Shown: positions 20,454-32,430 of the stretch, piece by piece
Position numbering within the stretch: position 1 is the stretch's first letter
Layout of the letters: each line of letters begins with the position of its first letter
Source of the DNA: Deinococcus apachensis DSM 19763
GTDB lineage: Bacteria > Deinococcota > Deinococci > Deinococcales > Deinococcaceae
Length of the DNA: 64,000 nucleotides
Assembly (NCBI RefSeq): GCF_000381345.1
Contig: NZ_KB906398.1
Coordinates: 124,001-188,000, forward strand
Direction: 5' to 3'
Position numbers and translations under genes: made by a program
The notes under the pieces: model-generated
The model's database searches: none
Told to the model about the DNA's origin: nothing
Seen by the model: the letters and a program-made list of their open reading frames with translations, nothing else

Positions 20454-21026
20454 ATGAAGCTCTATACGAAGACCGGCGACGACGGCTCCACTGGCCTCTA
20501 CGGCCCCGAGCGGGTCAGCAAGACGCACGTGCGGGTCGAGGCCTACGGCACGGTGGACGAACTCAACAGCGCGGTGGGCCTGGCCCGGGCGCACAATGCC
20601 GCCAGTGAGTCGCCGGACGGCGAGCTGGAGGCCGACCTCGAATACCTCCAGAACGCTCTCTTCGATGTGGGCGCCGACCTCGCCACCCGCCAGGGCAGCG
20701 TTTCGGCGAGCAAGATCAGCCGCCTGGACGACCAGGACGTGGCCCACATGGAGGCGATGATCGACCGCTACCAGGAGGTCGCGCCCGTCTTCAGGGGCTT
20801 TGTCCACCCGGGAGGCACCCTCACCGCCGCCGCCCTCCATATCGCCCGCACGGTCGCCCGCCGAGCCGAGCGCGAGGTGATCCGGCTCGCGGAGGTCGAG
20901 GAGATCAACCCGGCCGTCCTCGTCTACCTCAACCGCACCTCCGACCTGCTGTTCGTGATGGCCCGCGCCGTCAACCAGCGGTCCGGCGTGAGCGAACACG
21001 CCTGGCTGGTGAAGGGGCGGCGGTAG
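20454..21026 (+). CDS. Cob(I)alamin adenosyltransferase, PduO type
   Basis: A 190-aa ATP:corrinoid adenosyltransferase. Motifs: KLYTKTGDDGSTGLYGPERVSK near the start (ATP binding), AYGTVDELNSAVGLAR, and VARRAEREVIRLAE with VYLNRTSDLLFVMAR near the end. It makes adenosylcobalamin. No cobalamin riboswitch and no other B12 gene is present. The start is set by the TACCCT box. Confidence 0.92.
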   Translation: MKLYTKTGDDGSTGLYGPERVSKTHVRVEAYGTVDELNSAVGLARAHNAASESPDGELEADLEYLQNALFDVGADLATRQGSVSASKISRLDDQDVAHMEAMIDRYQEVAPVFRGFVHPGGTLTAAALHIARTVARRAEREVIRLAEVEEINPAVLVYLNRTSDLLFVMARAVNQRSGVSEHAWLVKGRR

Positions 21027-21111
21027 GAGCCGCAACCGGGGTCACGACGCTGGTCCTGTCACGAAAACGCGGTGAGGGGTCTTCTGCCGGAAGCGGGTGG
21101 GAGACCCTTTC

Positions 21112-22212
21112 CTACTTCATATTCAGGAAGTCCAGAATGGCCCGTGCAATCGCCGTCGCCACCCGGTCGCGGTAGGCGGGCTGGGCAAGGCGGGGACCCT
21201 CGACCGGGCTGGAGCCGAAGCCGATCTCGATCAGGATGGCGGGCGTGGTCGGGTTGCGGATCACGTAAAAGGCGTCGGTCTGCACGCCCCGGTTCACGGC
21301 GCCCGTCGCGGAGATCAGGTTCGCCTGGACCTTCTGGGCGAGCTGGCGCGAGAAGGCGAGCTTGGCCTGGGCGAGCAGGTCTCCGAGCAGGCTTTGGGCG
21401 CTGTTCGCGGCCCGGCGTGTCAGCTCCGCACCGACGCTCCCACCACCGTTTTCCGTGATGGCGCGGCTGCGGCTGGCGTCGAGCGGTTGCCCGAAGTAAT
21501 ACGTCTCGATGCCCTGCCCGGCGGGGTTGGTGGAGGCGTTGACATGGATGCTGACAAAGGCGCTCGTTTTGCCCGTCGTCGCCAGCCGGGAGCGCATGTC
21601 GAGGTCCGTGGCCTTGTCCGCGCTCAGGTCCGTGTTCGTCTCGCGGGTCATGACCACGTCCACCCCGTGCTTTCGCAGCTCGTCACGCACGCGCAGGGCC
21701 ACGGCGAGCGTGGCCTCGTGTTCCTGCACCCAGCGGCTCCGCATGCCCGGGTCCACGCCGCCGTGCCCGGGATCGAGGACCACGCGCGGGCGGGCCGGCG
21801 CCCGGGTGCCGGTGGGACGGGTCACCGCGGCGGGTGCCGTGCGGACGGGCGTGGACGGCACCTTCGCGGCGGCGGCGCTCGTCGGCACGTCGATCACCAG
21901 CCGGGCGCCCTGGCCGTCCCTGGGAGGTAACACGCTCACCTTGGCGCTCGCGTGGTCCTTCGCCAGCTTGATGGTCACGGTGCTGCCCTTCACTGTGTAG
22001 GCCGTGACGCCGGGGGCACTCAACTTCCCCCCCGCGGCGGAGAGGCTGACCCCGAGTTTTACCGTCACGCTCTGGCCGCTCACCTTGGTGCTGGCGGACG
22101 TGGTGCGCGGCAGGTCGAACACCACCCGCGTGTAGCCGTCGTGCGTGCCCACGCGGGGGGCGGCGAGGACGGTGGACGCGGCGAGCAGGAGGAGGAGAAG
22201 GAGACGCTTCAC
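21112..22212 (-). CDS. N-acetylmuramoyl-L-alanine amidase (AMIN + Amidase_3)
   Basis: A 366-aa exported amidase. GTG 22212 gives a classical signal peptide (KRLLLLLLLAASTVLAAPRV); TACACT (22221-22226, minus strand) lies 8 nt upstream. An AMIN-like domain covers about residues 20-115 (YTRVVFDLPRTTSAST). The Amidase_3 catalytic domain spans about 160-365, with zinc ligands in VVLDPGHGGVDPG, QEHEATLAVAL and FVSIHVNAS, and the general base in AILIEIGF. It cleaves the lactyl-peptide bond of peptidoglycan in cell separation or wall turnover. Confidence 0.93.
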   Translation of the reverse strand: MKRLLLLLLLAASTVLAAPRVGTHDGYTRVVFDLPRTTSASTKVSGQSVTVKLGVSLSAAGGKLSAPGVTAYTVKGSTVTIKLAKDHASAKVSVLPPRDGQGARLVIDVPTSAAAAKVPSTPVRTAPAAVTRPTGTRAPARPRVVLDPGHGGVDPGMRSRWVQEHEATLAVALRVRDELRKHGVDVVMTRETNTDLSADKATDLDMRSRLATTGKTSAFVSIHVNASTNPAGQGIETYYFGQPLDASRSRAITENGGGSVGAELTRRAANSAQSLLGDLLAQAKLAFSRQLAQKVQANLISATGAVNRGVQTDAFYVIRNPTTPAILIEIGFGSSPVEGPRLAQPAYRDRVATAIARAILDFLNMK

Positions 22213-22342
22213 CGGGACGAAGTGTAGCGCCCGCCGCACCGTGAAGGAATCACAAAAGATGAGCCGGGGGGGCCGCCCCACCTGAAGCTCACCTGACGCG
22301 CCTGCTCATGCCGCTCAGGGGGGCCGGGTTAGGGTGGGGGGC

Positions 22343-22960
22343 ATGAACCGCCTGCTCCTTCCGCTGCTGGCCTCGCTCTTTCTGGGGGCGGGGGGCGCCG
22401 TCAACTTCGGCGGGCTGAACATCACGCCGCGGGGTCCCCAGAACCTGAACCTGGAGACGGGGGCGACCGACCTCCCGCAGGGCGGCACCGTGGCCGACGC
22501 CCGCACCGGGCTGCGGCTGACGGCTGCCCGGCTGCACCTCGAACCCGGCACCCGCTTGGTTGCCCAGCAGGCCACGCTCACCACCCGGCAGGGGGGCACC
22601 TTGCGCGCACCGAACGTCACCTACGACCTGGGGCGGGGCACCGTCACCGCGTCGGGCGGCGTGACCTACGGGGACGCGCGGCTGAAAAACCTCACGGCGA
22701 ACCAGATGGTGATTCACCTGAAGACCGGGTTCGTGAGCGCCCTGGGCGGAGTGAAGGCCCAGACGCCCGCCCTCAGCGGGACCGCCCTGGCCTTCGATCT
22801 CCGCACCGCGCAGATTCTGGTCTCCGGCCCCTACCGGCTGGGCCAGGCGCAGGGGGACGCGAACGATCATCTGCTGCTGACCTTCGGCGGCAACCGACTG
22901 CTGCGGGCCGTCCGGCCTGACACGGCCAACCTCGCCCGCTTCACGCCCTACCTGAAGTGA
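22343..22960 (+). CDS. OstA/LptA-like periplasmic beta-jellyroll protein
   Basis: A 205-aa protein with a signal peptide (NRLLLPLLASLFLGAGGA). The rest is beta-rich with OstA/LptA-like repeats: VADARTGLRLTAARLHLEPG, TYDLGRGTVTASGGVTYGDARLKN, and then segments of the type ALAFDLRTAQILVSG. TAGGGT (22330-22335) lies 7 nt before ATG 22343. Deinococcus is generally described as lacking classical lipopolysaccharide, so the lipid or glycolipid carried is unknown. Assignment rests on pattern and not on catalytic residues. Divergent from the amidase gene. Confidence 0.65.
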   Translation: MNRLLLPLLASLFLGAGGAVNFGGLNITPRGPQNLNLETGATDLPQGGTVADARTGLRLTAARLHLEPGTRLVAQQATLTTRQGGTLRAPNVTYDLGRGTVTASGGVTYGDARLKNLTANQMVIHLKTGFVSALGGVKAQTPALSGTALAFDLRTAQILVSGPYRLGQAQGDANDHLLLTFGGNRLLRAVRPDTANLARFTPYLK

Positions 22961-22981
22961 GGCGGCGGGTGCCCGGCACCC

Positions 22982-24037
22982 CTACTCTTCTGACTCTTCG
23001 GGGCCGGTGTCGCCACAGCCGAAGCGGTCTTCCAGGTGGGTGAAACCCAACACCTGGCACACGAAGATGCGGGTGAGGTGCGGGTCGAACTGGCGGCCCG
23101 CCTCGGTAATGAGGTAGTCGACGGCCTCCTGGTAGCTCCAGGCGCGCTTATAGGGCCGGGTGCTGAGCAGGGCGTCGAACACGTCCGCGATGCTGACGAT
23201 GCGGGCGCCCAGCGGGATGTGGTGGCCGCTCAGGCCGATGGGGTAGCCCCGGCCGTCCCAACGCTCGTGGTGGTGGCGCACGGCGTCCAGCGTCTGGAGC
23301 GGCAGGAACAGCAGGTCCGCGAGAAGCTGCACGCCCCAGGCAGGGTGCTGGCGGATGACCGCGTGTTCCAGGGGATCAAGTGGGCCGGGCTTTTGCAAGA
23401 TTGCCTGCGGCACCCGGGCCTTGCCCACGTCGTGCAGCGCCGCCCCCCAGCGAACCGCGCGGACCTCGGCGGGGCTCAGCCCGGCGGCCGCCGCCAGACG
23501 CTCGGCGAGGTCGACGATGCGGCGCACGTGGTCGGCCTGCCAGGCGTCCTGGCTGACACCCAGCAGCCGCACCACCTCATCCAGGGCGCGCTCGGTGTCC
23601 TGGAGGCGTTCGGCGGTGCGAAACGCGTGCTGCGCGGCGGGTGCGAGCGGTTCCAGCGACCCGGCGATGTACCCGCCCCGGCTGGCCCAGGCGACGCGGG
23701 CCACCTGGCTGCCCTGGCGGGTAGTCAGGGTGACTTCCTCCAGCACGCCCCCGGCGCCGCGCAGCACCCCGGGGTGACGGGCACGGTCGTAGCGCAGCCA
23801 GCGGTGCAGTGGCTGACCGCTCGCCTCGGCGGGGGGAATGCCGGTCACGGCCTCCCAGGCCCCGCCCACCTCCAGGATCAGCCCGGCCCCGTCCAGCAAG
23901 AACAGGGCCGCGGGCTGCGTCTCCAGCAGCAGTTGGGCCAGCCCGGGCCGCTCACCCTGGGGAACGGCGGGGCGGGTGGCGGGGCGGCCGGGGGCCGGGG
24001 TGAGGGGGTAATCGAAGAAGTCCAGATCCTCAAACAC
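22982..24037 (-). CDS. PAS-like + HD-GYP domain phosphodiesterase
   Basis: A 351-aa protein. Residues about 30-135 look like a PAS sensory domain (AALFLLDGAGLILEVGGAWEAVTG). The HD-GYP domain follows, with the HD dyad in GAALHDVGKARVP and the diagnostic HHERWDGRGYP, then GARIVSIADVFDALLSTRPYK. All metal-ligand positions I can check are present, so it should hydrolyse cyclic di-GMP. GTG 24037 is preceded by GGAGGG. Divergent from ymdB-like and ppc, with a palindromic region between. Confidence 0.92.
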   Translation of the reverse strand: MFEDLDFFDYPLTPAPGRPATRPAVPQGERPGLAQLLLETQPAALFLLDGAGLILEVGGAWEAVTGIPPAEASGQPLHRWLRYDRARHPGVLRGAGGVLEEVTLTTRQGSQVARVAWASRGGYIAGSLEPLAPAAQHAFRTAERLQDTERALDEVVRLLGVSQDAWQADHVRRIVDLAERLAAAAGLSPAEVRAVRWGAALHDVGKARVPQAILQKPGPLDPLEHAVIRQHPAWGVQLLADLLFLPLQTLDAVRHHHERWDGRGYPIGLSGHHIPLGARIVSIADVFDALLSTRPYKRAWSYQEAVDYLITEAGRQFDPHLTRIFVCQVLGFTHLEDRFGCGDTGPEESEE

Positions 24038-24116
24038 GCGCCCTCCGCCGCCCCCGGGAGGTCACGCGCGCGTGTTGGCAGGGGCCGGGCCTCATACCGG
24101 CACAGACTAAGCTCAG

Positions 24117-24153
24117 CCGTGTGATAAGGATGTGAGGAGAAATCCTCACACGG
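24117..24153. promoter_or_regulatory. Overlapping palindromes between HD-GYP and YmdB-like genes
   Basis: CCGTGTGA (24117-24124) is the exact reverse complement of TCACACGG (24146-24153). Inside it, TGTGAGGA (24131-24138) pairs perfectly with TCCTCACA (24143-24150) over a GAAA loop. The two stems share the right arm and exclude each other as RNA; as DNA they give three TGTGA-type half-sites. Probably an operator for the divergent pair. Confidence 0.5.
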
Positions 24154-24177
24154 CCTCCCCCACCTGGGGGATCACGC

Positions 24178-24183
24178 TAGGGT
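24178..24183 (+). promoter_or_regulatory. -10 box TAGGGT for the ymdB-like/ppc unit
   Basis: TAGGGT ends 5 nt before ATG 24189. It lies just downstream of the palindrome, so a protein bound there could block the promoter. Confidence 0.45.
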
Positions 24184-24188
24184 GGGGC

Positions 24189-24980
24189 ATGCTTCGTGTG
24201 TTGTTCGTGGGGGACGTGTACGGCCAACCCGGCCGCCGGGTGCTGGCGAATCATCTGCCAACCATCCGTCGGAGCTTTGACTTCGTGATCGTGAACGGCG
24301 AGAACGCCGCCGGGGGCTTCGGGCTGCACCGCGAGGCTGCCGACGCGATCCTGAAAGCCGGGGGGGACTGTATCACTCTCGGCAACCATGCCTGGCACCA
24401 CAAGGATGTGTTTTCCTTAATGCTTGATGAGGAACATTATCCCATCGTGCGGCCGCTGAACTATGCCGACCCCGGTACCCCGGGCGTGGGCTGGCGGACG
24501 TTCCAGGTGCGGGGGGCGGACGGGACCCGGGAGCGCCTGACCGTCGTGAATGTGCTTGGCCGGGTCTTCATGGAGGCCGTCGCCAACCCCTTCCGGGCGA
24601 TGGACGAGCTGCTGGAGCGGGAGGGGCTGGGCAACGTCTTCGTGGACGTCCACGCCGAGGCGACGAGCGAGAAGGCGGCACTGGCGTGGCATCTGGACGG
24701 GCGGGTCGCCGCCGTGATCGGGACGCACACGCACGTGCCGACGGCGGACACGCGCATTCTGCCGGGTGGGACGGCCTTCCAGACGGACGCAGGATTCACC
24801 GGCCCCCTGAACAGCATCATCGGGGCGGACCCGGAGGGACCCATTCAGAAGTTCCTGACTGAACGCCCGCACCGTTTCGGGGTGGCGGGGGGCCTTGCGG
24901 AGCTGAACGGGGTGATTGTCCAGATGGCGGGAGGGAAGGCCCTGGCCGCCGAGCGTTACCGTTACGCCGAGGAGGGCTGA
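24189..24980 (+). CDS. YmdB-like metallophosphoesterase (TIGR00282 family)
   Basis: A 263-aa calcineurin-like phosphoesterase. Metal-site motifs: [15 protein letters not shown] (Asp), [14 protein letters not shown] (Asn/Glu), [14 protein letters not shown] (Asn/His), [11 protein letters not shown] and [12 protein letters not shown] (His). The family hydrolyses 2',3'- or 3',5'-cyclic nucleotides and influences biofilm and motility switching in Bacillus. The stop is 3 nt before ppc, so they are co-transcribed. Confidence 0.9.
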   Translation: MLRVLFVGDVYGQPGRRVLANHLPTIRRSFDFVIVNGENAAGGFGLHREAADAILKAGGDCITLGNHAWHHKDVFSLMLDEEHYPIVRPLNYADPGTPGVGWRTFQVRGADGTRERLTVVNVLGRVFMEAVANPFRAMDELLEREGLGNVFVDVHAEATSEKAALAWHLDGRVAAVIGTHTHVPTADTRILPGGTAFQTDAGFTGPLNSIIGADPEGPIQKFLTERPHRFGVAGGLAELNGVIVQMAGGKALAAERYRYAEEG

Positions 24981-24983
24981 CGC

Positions 24984-27458
<2,475 letters not shown>

Positions 27459-27461
27459 GGA

Positions 27462-27929
27462 CTACCTCCCCGGCGGCTTCACGGACGTCTGCTCCCGATC
27501 ACGGGCCAGGACGACGACCGCGCCGAGTAGACACAACGCGCTGAGGACGGCGGGCAGGCCCACCGACTGCTGCGCCTGCCCCAGCCAGCCCAGGCCGGTG
27601 ACGGCGAGGGCGCCGAGCACCTGCCCGAGGGTCACGGCGACCGTGCTCACCCCGGCACCCAGCCGCGCGGCCACAGTCAGGCTGAGCGCGACGTAGCTCG
27701 CCCCAAACGCGCCACCCAGGAACATCCAGAGCGGCGGCAGGCCCGCGGGGAGGGCACGGTCCACCCCCAGGACCCACAGCGTCAGGAGGAGCGCAGCCCC
27801 CACGACGAAGTTGACGAGTGTGGCCGCCAGCGGCAGACCGAGCGCGGCGGCCAGCCGCAGGTTGAAGGCAAGTCCCGCGGCGAGGCCCAGGCCCGCGCCG
27901 ACCGTGCCCAGCAGCGTCAGGAGGGTCAC
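27462..27929 (-). CDS. YdcZ-family (DUF606) transporter, second of pair
   Basis: A 155-aa hydrophobic protein with about five membrane segments (LLGTVGAGLGLAAGLAFNL, LVNFVVGAALLLTLWVL, FLGGAFGASYVALSLTVAARLGAG, LGQVLGALAVTGLGWLG). This is a DUF606/YdcZ half of the drug/metabolite transporter superfamily. GTG 27929 is preferred because it overlaps the stop of the upstream partner (GTGA); GTG 27941 is possible. Paired homologous halves suggest a heteromeric transporter. Substrate unknown. Confidence 0.82.
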   Translation of the reverse strand: MTLLTLLGTVGAGLGLAAGLAFNLRLAAALGLPLAATLVNFVVGAALLLTLWVLGVDRALPAGLPPLWMFLGGAFGASYVALSLTVAARLGAGVSTVAVTLGQVLGALAVTGLGWLGQAQQSVGLPAVLSALCLLGAVVVLARDREQTSVKPPGR

Positions 27930-28393
27930 CTCAGCCCCCACAGCCGCAGGGCGAGGGCGGCCAGGGCCAGCCCGGTGGCGAGCAGCCGCGCCCGGTTGAG
28001 CCGCCGCTGCGGCAACCCGAGGACACCGAAGTGATCCAGCAGGATCGCCGTGATGATCTGCGCGGCAATCACCAGGGTGGTGGCAAGGGCAGCCCCCAGT
28101 TCACGGGTGAGCACGACGCTGCCCACCACATAGGCGCTGCCTACCACCCCGCCCAGCCAGCTCCAGGCAGGCGCTCGCCGCGCGGCCTCCCATGTGGGCT
28201 GCCAGCGCCGCGCCGCGAGCAGACCGACCAGAAGGACACTTCCCACCAGGTACGAGGTTGCGCCTGTGAGGGTCACCGACTGGAACGCCGTGGCCAGCGC
28301 CCCATTCGTGGCGAACTGCGCGGGCAGGAGGCCCCCCGCGAGGACCGCCACGAGGATGAGGAGTGGCCGCTCGTGGCTCGGGCGACTCAGCAT
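27926..28393 (-). CDS. YdcZ-family (DUF606) transporter, first of pair
   Basis: A 155-aa membrane protein starting at ATG 28393, chosen for GGAGGA just upstream; the frame is open further but reads as leader. Motifs repeat those of its neighbour: LILVAVLAGGLLPAQFATNGALA, SWLGGVVGSAYVVGSVVLTRELGAA, AQIITAILLDHFGVLGLPQRRL. It probably functions with the overlapping downstream gene. Divergent from a MerR-type regulator that may control the pair. Confidence 0.82.
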   Translation of the reverse strand: MLSRPSHERPLLILVAVLAGGLLPAQFATNGALATAFQSVTLTGATSYLVGSVLLVGLLAARRWQPTWEAARRAPAWSWLGGVVGSAYVVGSVVLTRELGAALATTLVIAAQIITAILLDHFGVLGLPQRRLNRARLLATGLALAALALRLWGLR

Positions 28394-28482
28394 GTTTGTC
28401 CTCCGGGCAAAGAAGAATAGAGAAACCGGATGAGCGTTCGGCGCGGGCGGTGTGGCGGGATCGGCATGCGCCCATCCTGAAA

Positions 28483-28506
28483 CCTTCACACTGATGTGAG
28501 GGTCAA
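28483..28506. promoter_or_regulatory. Putative MerR operator between YdcZ pair and regulator
   Basis: CCTTCACA-CTGA-TGTGAGGG (28483-28502) is a near-perfect 8-bp inverted repeat. On the minus strand it immediately follows and partly overlaps TTGACC (28501-28506), so it would lie in the -35/-10 spacer of the transporter promoter, the usual place for MerR-family operators. No good -10 follows at 19 bp, so the promoter assignment is tentative. Confidence 0.5.
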
Positions 28507-28524
28507 GGCCCCGGAGGAAGTCCG

Positions 28525-28911
28525 ATGAGAATAGGTGAACTGGCCCGGCGCGTGAACGTCTCCCCCCGCCTGCTGCGCTACTACGAGGAGCAGGGCATCC
28601 TCACGGCGAGCCGCCGGGCCAACGGCTACCGGGACTACCCCGAAGCGGTGGTAGCGCACGTCCTCCAACTTCGCGGGCTCCTGGGGGCGGGCCTTCCCAT
28701 CAGCCTGGTCAAGGAGGTGCTGCCCTGTCTGGACACCCCCCATACGATTCACCCCAGGGGGACCCAGCCCGAAATGCTGGATCGCCTGGAGACCGAGCGG
28801 GACCGTATCGCCGCCCGCATCTCCTGCCTGCAACGCAATCTGGACGCCCTGAATGCCTACCTGGAGGTCGTGCGCCCGCGCCAGGAGGGTGGAGCCGACA
28901 CCCGCGCCTGA
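28525..28911 (+). CDS. MerR-family transcriptional regulator
   Basis: A 128-aa regulator. The winged helix-turn-helix is at the start (MRIGELARRVNVSPRLLRYYEEQGIL, ANGYRDYPEAVVAHVLQLRGLLGAGLP), followed by a long coiled coil (RLETERDRIAARISCLQRNLDALNAYLEV). There are only scattered cysteines (VLPCLDTP, ISCLQ), so metal sensing is not indicated. GGAGGA precedes the ATG. Likely controls the divergent YdcZ transporter pair through the palindrome between them. Confidence 0.9.
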   Translation: MRIGELARRVNVSPRLLRYYEEQGILTASRRANGYRDYPEAVVAHVLQLRGLLGAGLPISLVKEVLPCLDTPHTIHPRGTQPEMLDRLETERDRIAARISCLQRNLDALNAYLEVVRPRQEGGADTRA

Positions 28912-28963
28912 GCCTCCCTGGCGCCACCCGGACGGCTGACTCTTGGCCTACCATATCCCCCAT

Positions 28964-30421
<1,458 letters not shown>

Positions 30422-30427
30422 GGGGAG

Positions 30428-30457
30428 GGGGCGGCGGTTCCCCGTCTTGGCCGCCCC
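30428..30457. terminator. GC hairpin between convergent amylase and proS
   Basis: GGGGCGGC (30428-30435) and GCCGCCCC (30450-30457) form a perfect 8-bp stem in the 46-bp gap between convergent genes. No T-run follows on either strand, so it may act only as a weak or factor-dependent terminator. Confidence 0.35.
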
Positions 30458-30467
30458 GAGCCCTGCC

Positions 30468-32270
30468 CTAACGCATGCCTGGGGAAGCGAGCTGCGTCCG
30501 CAGATAGGATTCCACTTCTGATACGGCTAGCCTGGTGACTTCACTCGTTCGGCGCACCTTGACCTCCACCTCACCCTGCTCCAACGCGCGGCCCAGGGTG
30601 ACCCGGTAGGGAATGCCAGTCAAATCGGCGTCCGCGAACTTCACGCCCACGCGCTCCGCACGGTCATCCAGCAGCACATCCACACCCGCCGCTCGAAGTT
30701 GCGCGTATAAAGTTTCGGCTGCCCCCATCTGCCGCTCGTCCTGGGCATCCACGACGGTCAGGATGACTTGATAGGGCGCGATCACGGGCGGCCACATCAC
30801 CCCCCGCTCGTCCGAAAGTTGTTCGGCGACCGCCTGGGCCAGCCGCGTCACGCCGATGCCGTAGCAGCCCATGTGGAAGGGCTGGGTACTGCCGTCCGCT
30901 GCCGTGAATCCGGCGGTCATCGCCCGCGCGTACCTCGTCCCCAGTTGGAAGACGTGCCCCACCTCGATGCCGCGGGCGGAGTGCAGCACCTGCCCGGGGT
31001 CATGCCGGGAAGCGTCTCCTGGCCGGGCCTGCCGGACCTCCACCACCTCCGGCAACAGATACTGGACGCCCCAGTGCGCCCCCGTGACATGCCAATCCGT
31101 CTCGTTCGCGCCCGTGGTGAAGTTTCGCGCCGTCGCCGCCGCCTCGTCGCACAGGCGGAGGAAGGCCGAGTGTATCCCTTCCCGCCGGGCAATCAGGTCA
31201 TCAGAAAGATTGGGCGCGAGGTAACCCAGGGGCAGTTCTTCCGCTGCCCACGTCTCCGGCTGGGCCACCTCTAGGGAGAGGAGCGTCCCACCGCCCACCT
31301 GTACGGCCCGTGCCTGCACCACGTTCCAGAGCTTCACCGGATTCACGCTGTGGTCCCCGCGCATGCTGACGAGCACCGGGACGAGCAATCTTCCCCCTCC
31401 ACGCGAGAACACCGCGTCGTACAGGACAGTCTTGACCATGTGGGCGGGCTGACAGCCCAGGGCTGCACAGGCGGTCGCCACCGTCGCCGTGTCCGGAGTG
31501 TGGCGCCGCCCGAAGGTGTGGAAGGGACCCGGCCCCGCGTCGGCGGCAGGGGACACCGCCCGCTCGGCGTTCGCGGCGTACTGCCCATCCCCGGTGTACA
31601 GCACCTCGTCCTCGCCCACGGCGGTCAGGACCATGAACTCGCGGCTGTCCGCCCCACCGATGTTCCCGCTATCGGCCTCCACCACCCGCCACTGGACGCC
31701 CAGCCGGGTGAGAATGCGGGAATACACCTCGCTCATGACCTCGAAGTGCGCCCTCAGGTCCTCCGGCGAGGCGTGGAAGGAGTAGCCGTCCTTCATGGTG
31801 AATTCCCGTGTCCTGAGCAGGCCAAAACGGGGCCGCATTTCGTCGCGGAACTTGCGCCCGATCTGGTACACGCTCATGGGCAGGTCCCGGTAGCTGCGGG
31901 CAAGTTCACGCACCACCGCCACCGCGACCTCCTCGTGCGTCGGCCCGAGGGCAAGCTGCCGCCCCGCCCGGTCGGTCACGGTGAACATGATCCCCTCGGC
32001 CTGCGTGTACGCCTCCCAGCGCCCCGACTCGCGCCACAGGCCCTCGGGCTGGAGGACCGGGAAGCTCACCTCCTGAGCCACACCGTCAAGTTCCTCCCGG
32101 ATCACGGTTTCCAACCTGTGCAGCACCCGCTGCATCAGGGGGAGGTTGGCGTACAGCCCGCTCCCCAGCTTCCGAACAAAACCCGCCCGCGTGAGCATGG
32201 CGATGCCCCGCGTCTCCGCGTCCGACGGCGCCTCGCGCCACGTCACGAACAGTCCCTGCGACACTCGCAT
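30468..32270 (-). CDS. proS: Prolyl-tRNA synthetase, bacterial type with editing domain
   Basis: A 600-aa class II synthetase. Motif 1 region: MRVSQGLFVTWREAPSDAE, RKLGSGLYANLPLMQRVL. Motif 2: KFRDEMRPRFGLLRTREFTMKD. Motif 3: HMGCYGIGVTRLAQAVAEQ. Residues about 225-405 form the inserted YbaK-like editing domain (MVKTVLYDAVF, MRGDHSVNPVKLWNV), which removes mischarged alanine in E. coli ProRS. This is the long bacterial form. Deinococcus-Thermus organisms are, as I recall, generally credited with the shorter archaeal/eukaryotic-type ProRS, so this may be a second copy. GAGGG lies 6 nt before the ATG. A leader with its own promoter and a proline-rich ORF precedes it. Confidence 0.95.
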   Translation of the reverse strand: MRVSQGLFVTWREAPSDAETRGIAMLTRAGFVRKLGSGLYANLPLMQRVLHRLETVIREELDGVAQEVSFPVLQPEGLWRESGRWEAYTQAEGIMFTVTDRAGRQLALGPTHEEVAVAVVRELARSYRDLPMSVYQIGRKFRDEMRPRFGLLRTREFTMKDGYSFHASPEDLRAHFEVMSEVYSRILTRLGVQWRVVEADSGNIGGADSREFMVLTAVGEDEVLYTGDGQYAANAERAVSPAADAGPGPFHTFGRRHTPDTATVATACAALGCQPAHMVKTVLYDAVFSRGGGRLLVPVLVSMRGDHSVNPVKLWNVVQARAVQVGGGTLLSLEVAQPETWAAEELPLGYLAPNLSDDLIARREGIHSAFLRLCDEAAATARNFTTGANETDWHVTGAHWGVQYLLPEVVEVRQARPGDASRHDPGQVLHSARGIEVGHVFQLGTRYARAMTAGFTAADGSTQPFHMGCYGIGVTRLAQAVAEQLSDERGVMWPPVIAPYQVILTVVDAQDERQMGAAETLYAQLRAAGVDVLLDDRAERVGVKFADADLTGIPYRVTLGRALEQGEVEVKVRRTSEVTRLAVSEVESYLRTQLASPGMR

Positions 32271-32285
32271 GTTTTTCCCTCAGGT

Positions 32286-32347
32286 TGTGAACACGTCAGG
32301 CCAGCGCGTCAGAAACACGCACCGAAGTTTCAGGTGACCGGTTCACA
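32286..32347 (-). promoter_or_regulatory. Long-range stem joining leader-ORF stop to the proS ribosome-binding site region
   Basis: In the proS leader RNA, TGTGAAC (plus-strand 32341-32347, containing the leader ORF stop TGA) is exactly complementary to GTTCACA (plus-strand 32286-32292), which ends 4 nt before the GAGGG of proS. Small internal stems (CACC/GGTG, GCGT/ACGC) can form in the 48-nt loop. A ribosome stalled on the proline run would cover the first arm. Confidence 0.5.
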
Positions 32348-32423
32348 CCCCGGAGGGCGGCGGGAGCACGGGCAGGCCCGCGCCGACACGCAGCAGCATG
32401 TGGGGGAACGTCTGCCCGCTCAT
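32343..32423 (-). CDS. Candidate proline-rich leader peptide of proS (26 aa)
   Basis: A 26-codon ORF, ATG 32423 to TGA 32343, ends 72 nt before the proS start. The peptide begins MSGQTFPHMLL and ends LPVLPPPSGV. It contains five prolines (residues 7, 18, 21-23), three of them consecutive (CCG CCG CCC) four codons before the stop. Its start lies 7 nt after a TAGCCT -10 box, the layout of leaderless Deinococcus genes. This is what a proline-sensing attenuation peptide would look like. Alternative: chance ORF in a GC-rich leader. Not recognised from any database memory. Confidence 0.6.
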   Translation of the reverse strand: MSGQTFPHMLLRVGAGLPVLPPPSGV

Positions 32424-32430
32424 ATCGGGG

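Noticed and set aside
24120..24150. CRP-type site TGTGA...TCACA
   Set aside because: The spacer is 10 bp, not the 6 bp of CRP-family sites, so I kept it as an unassigned palindrome.
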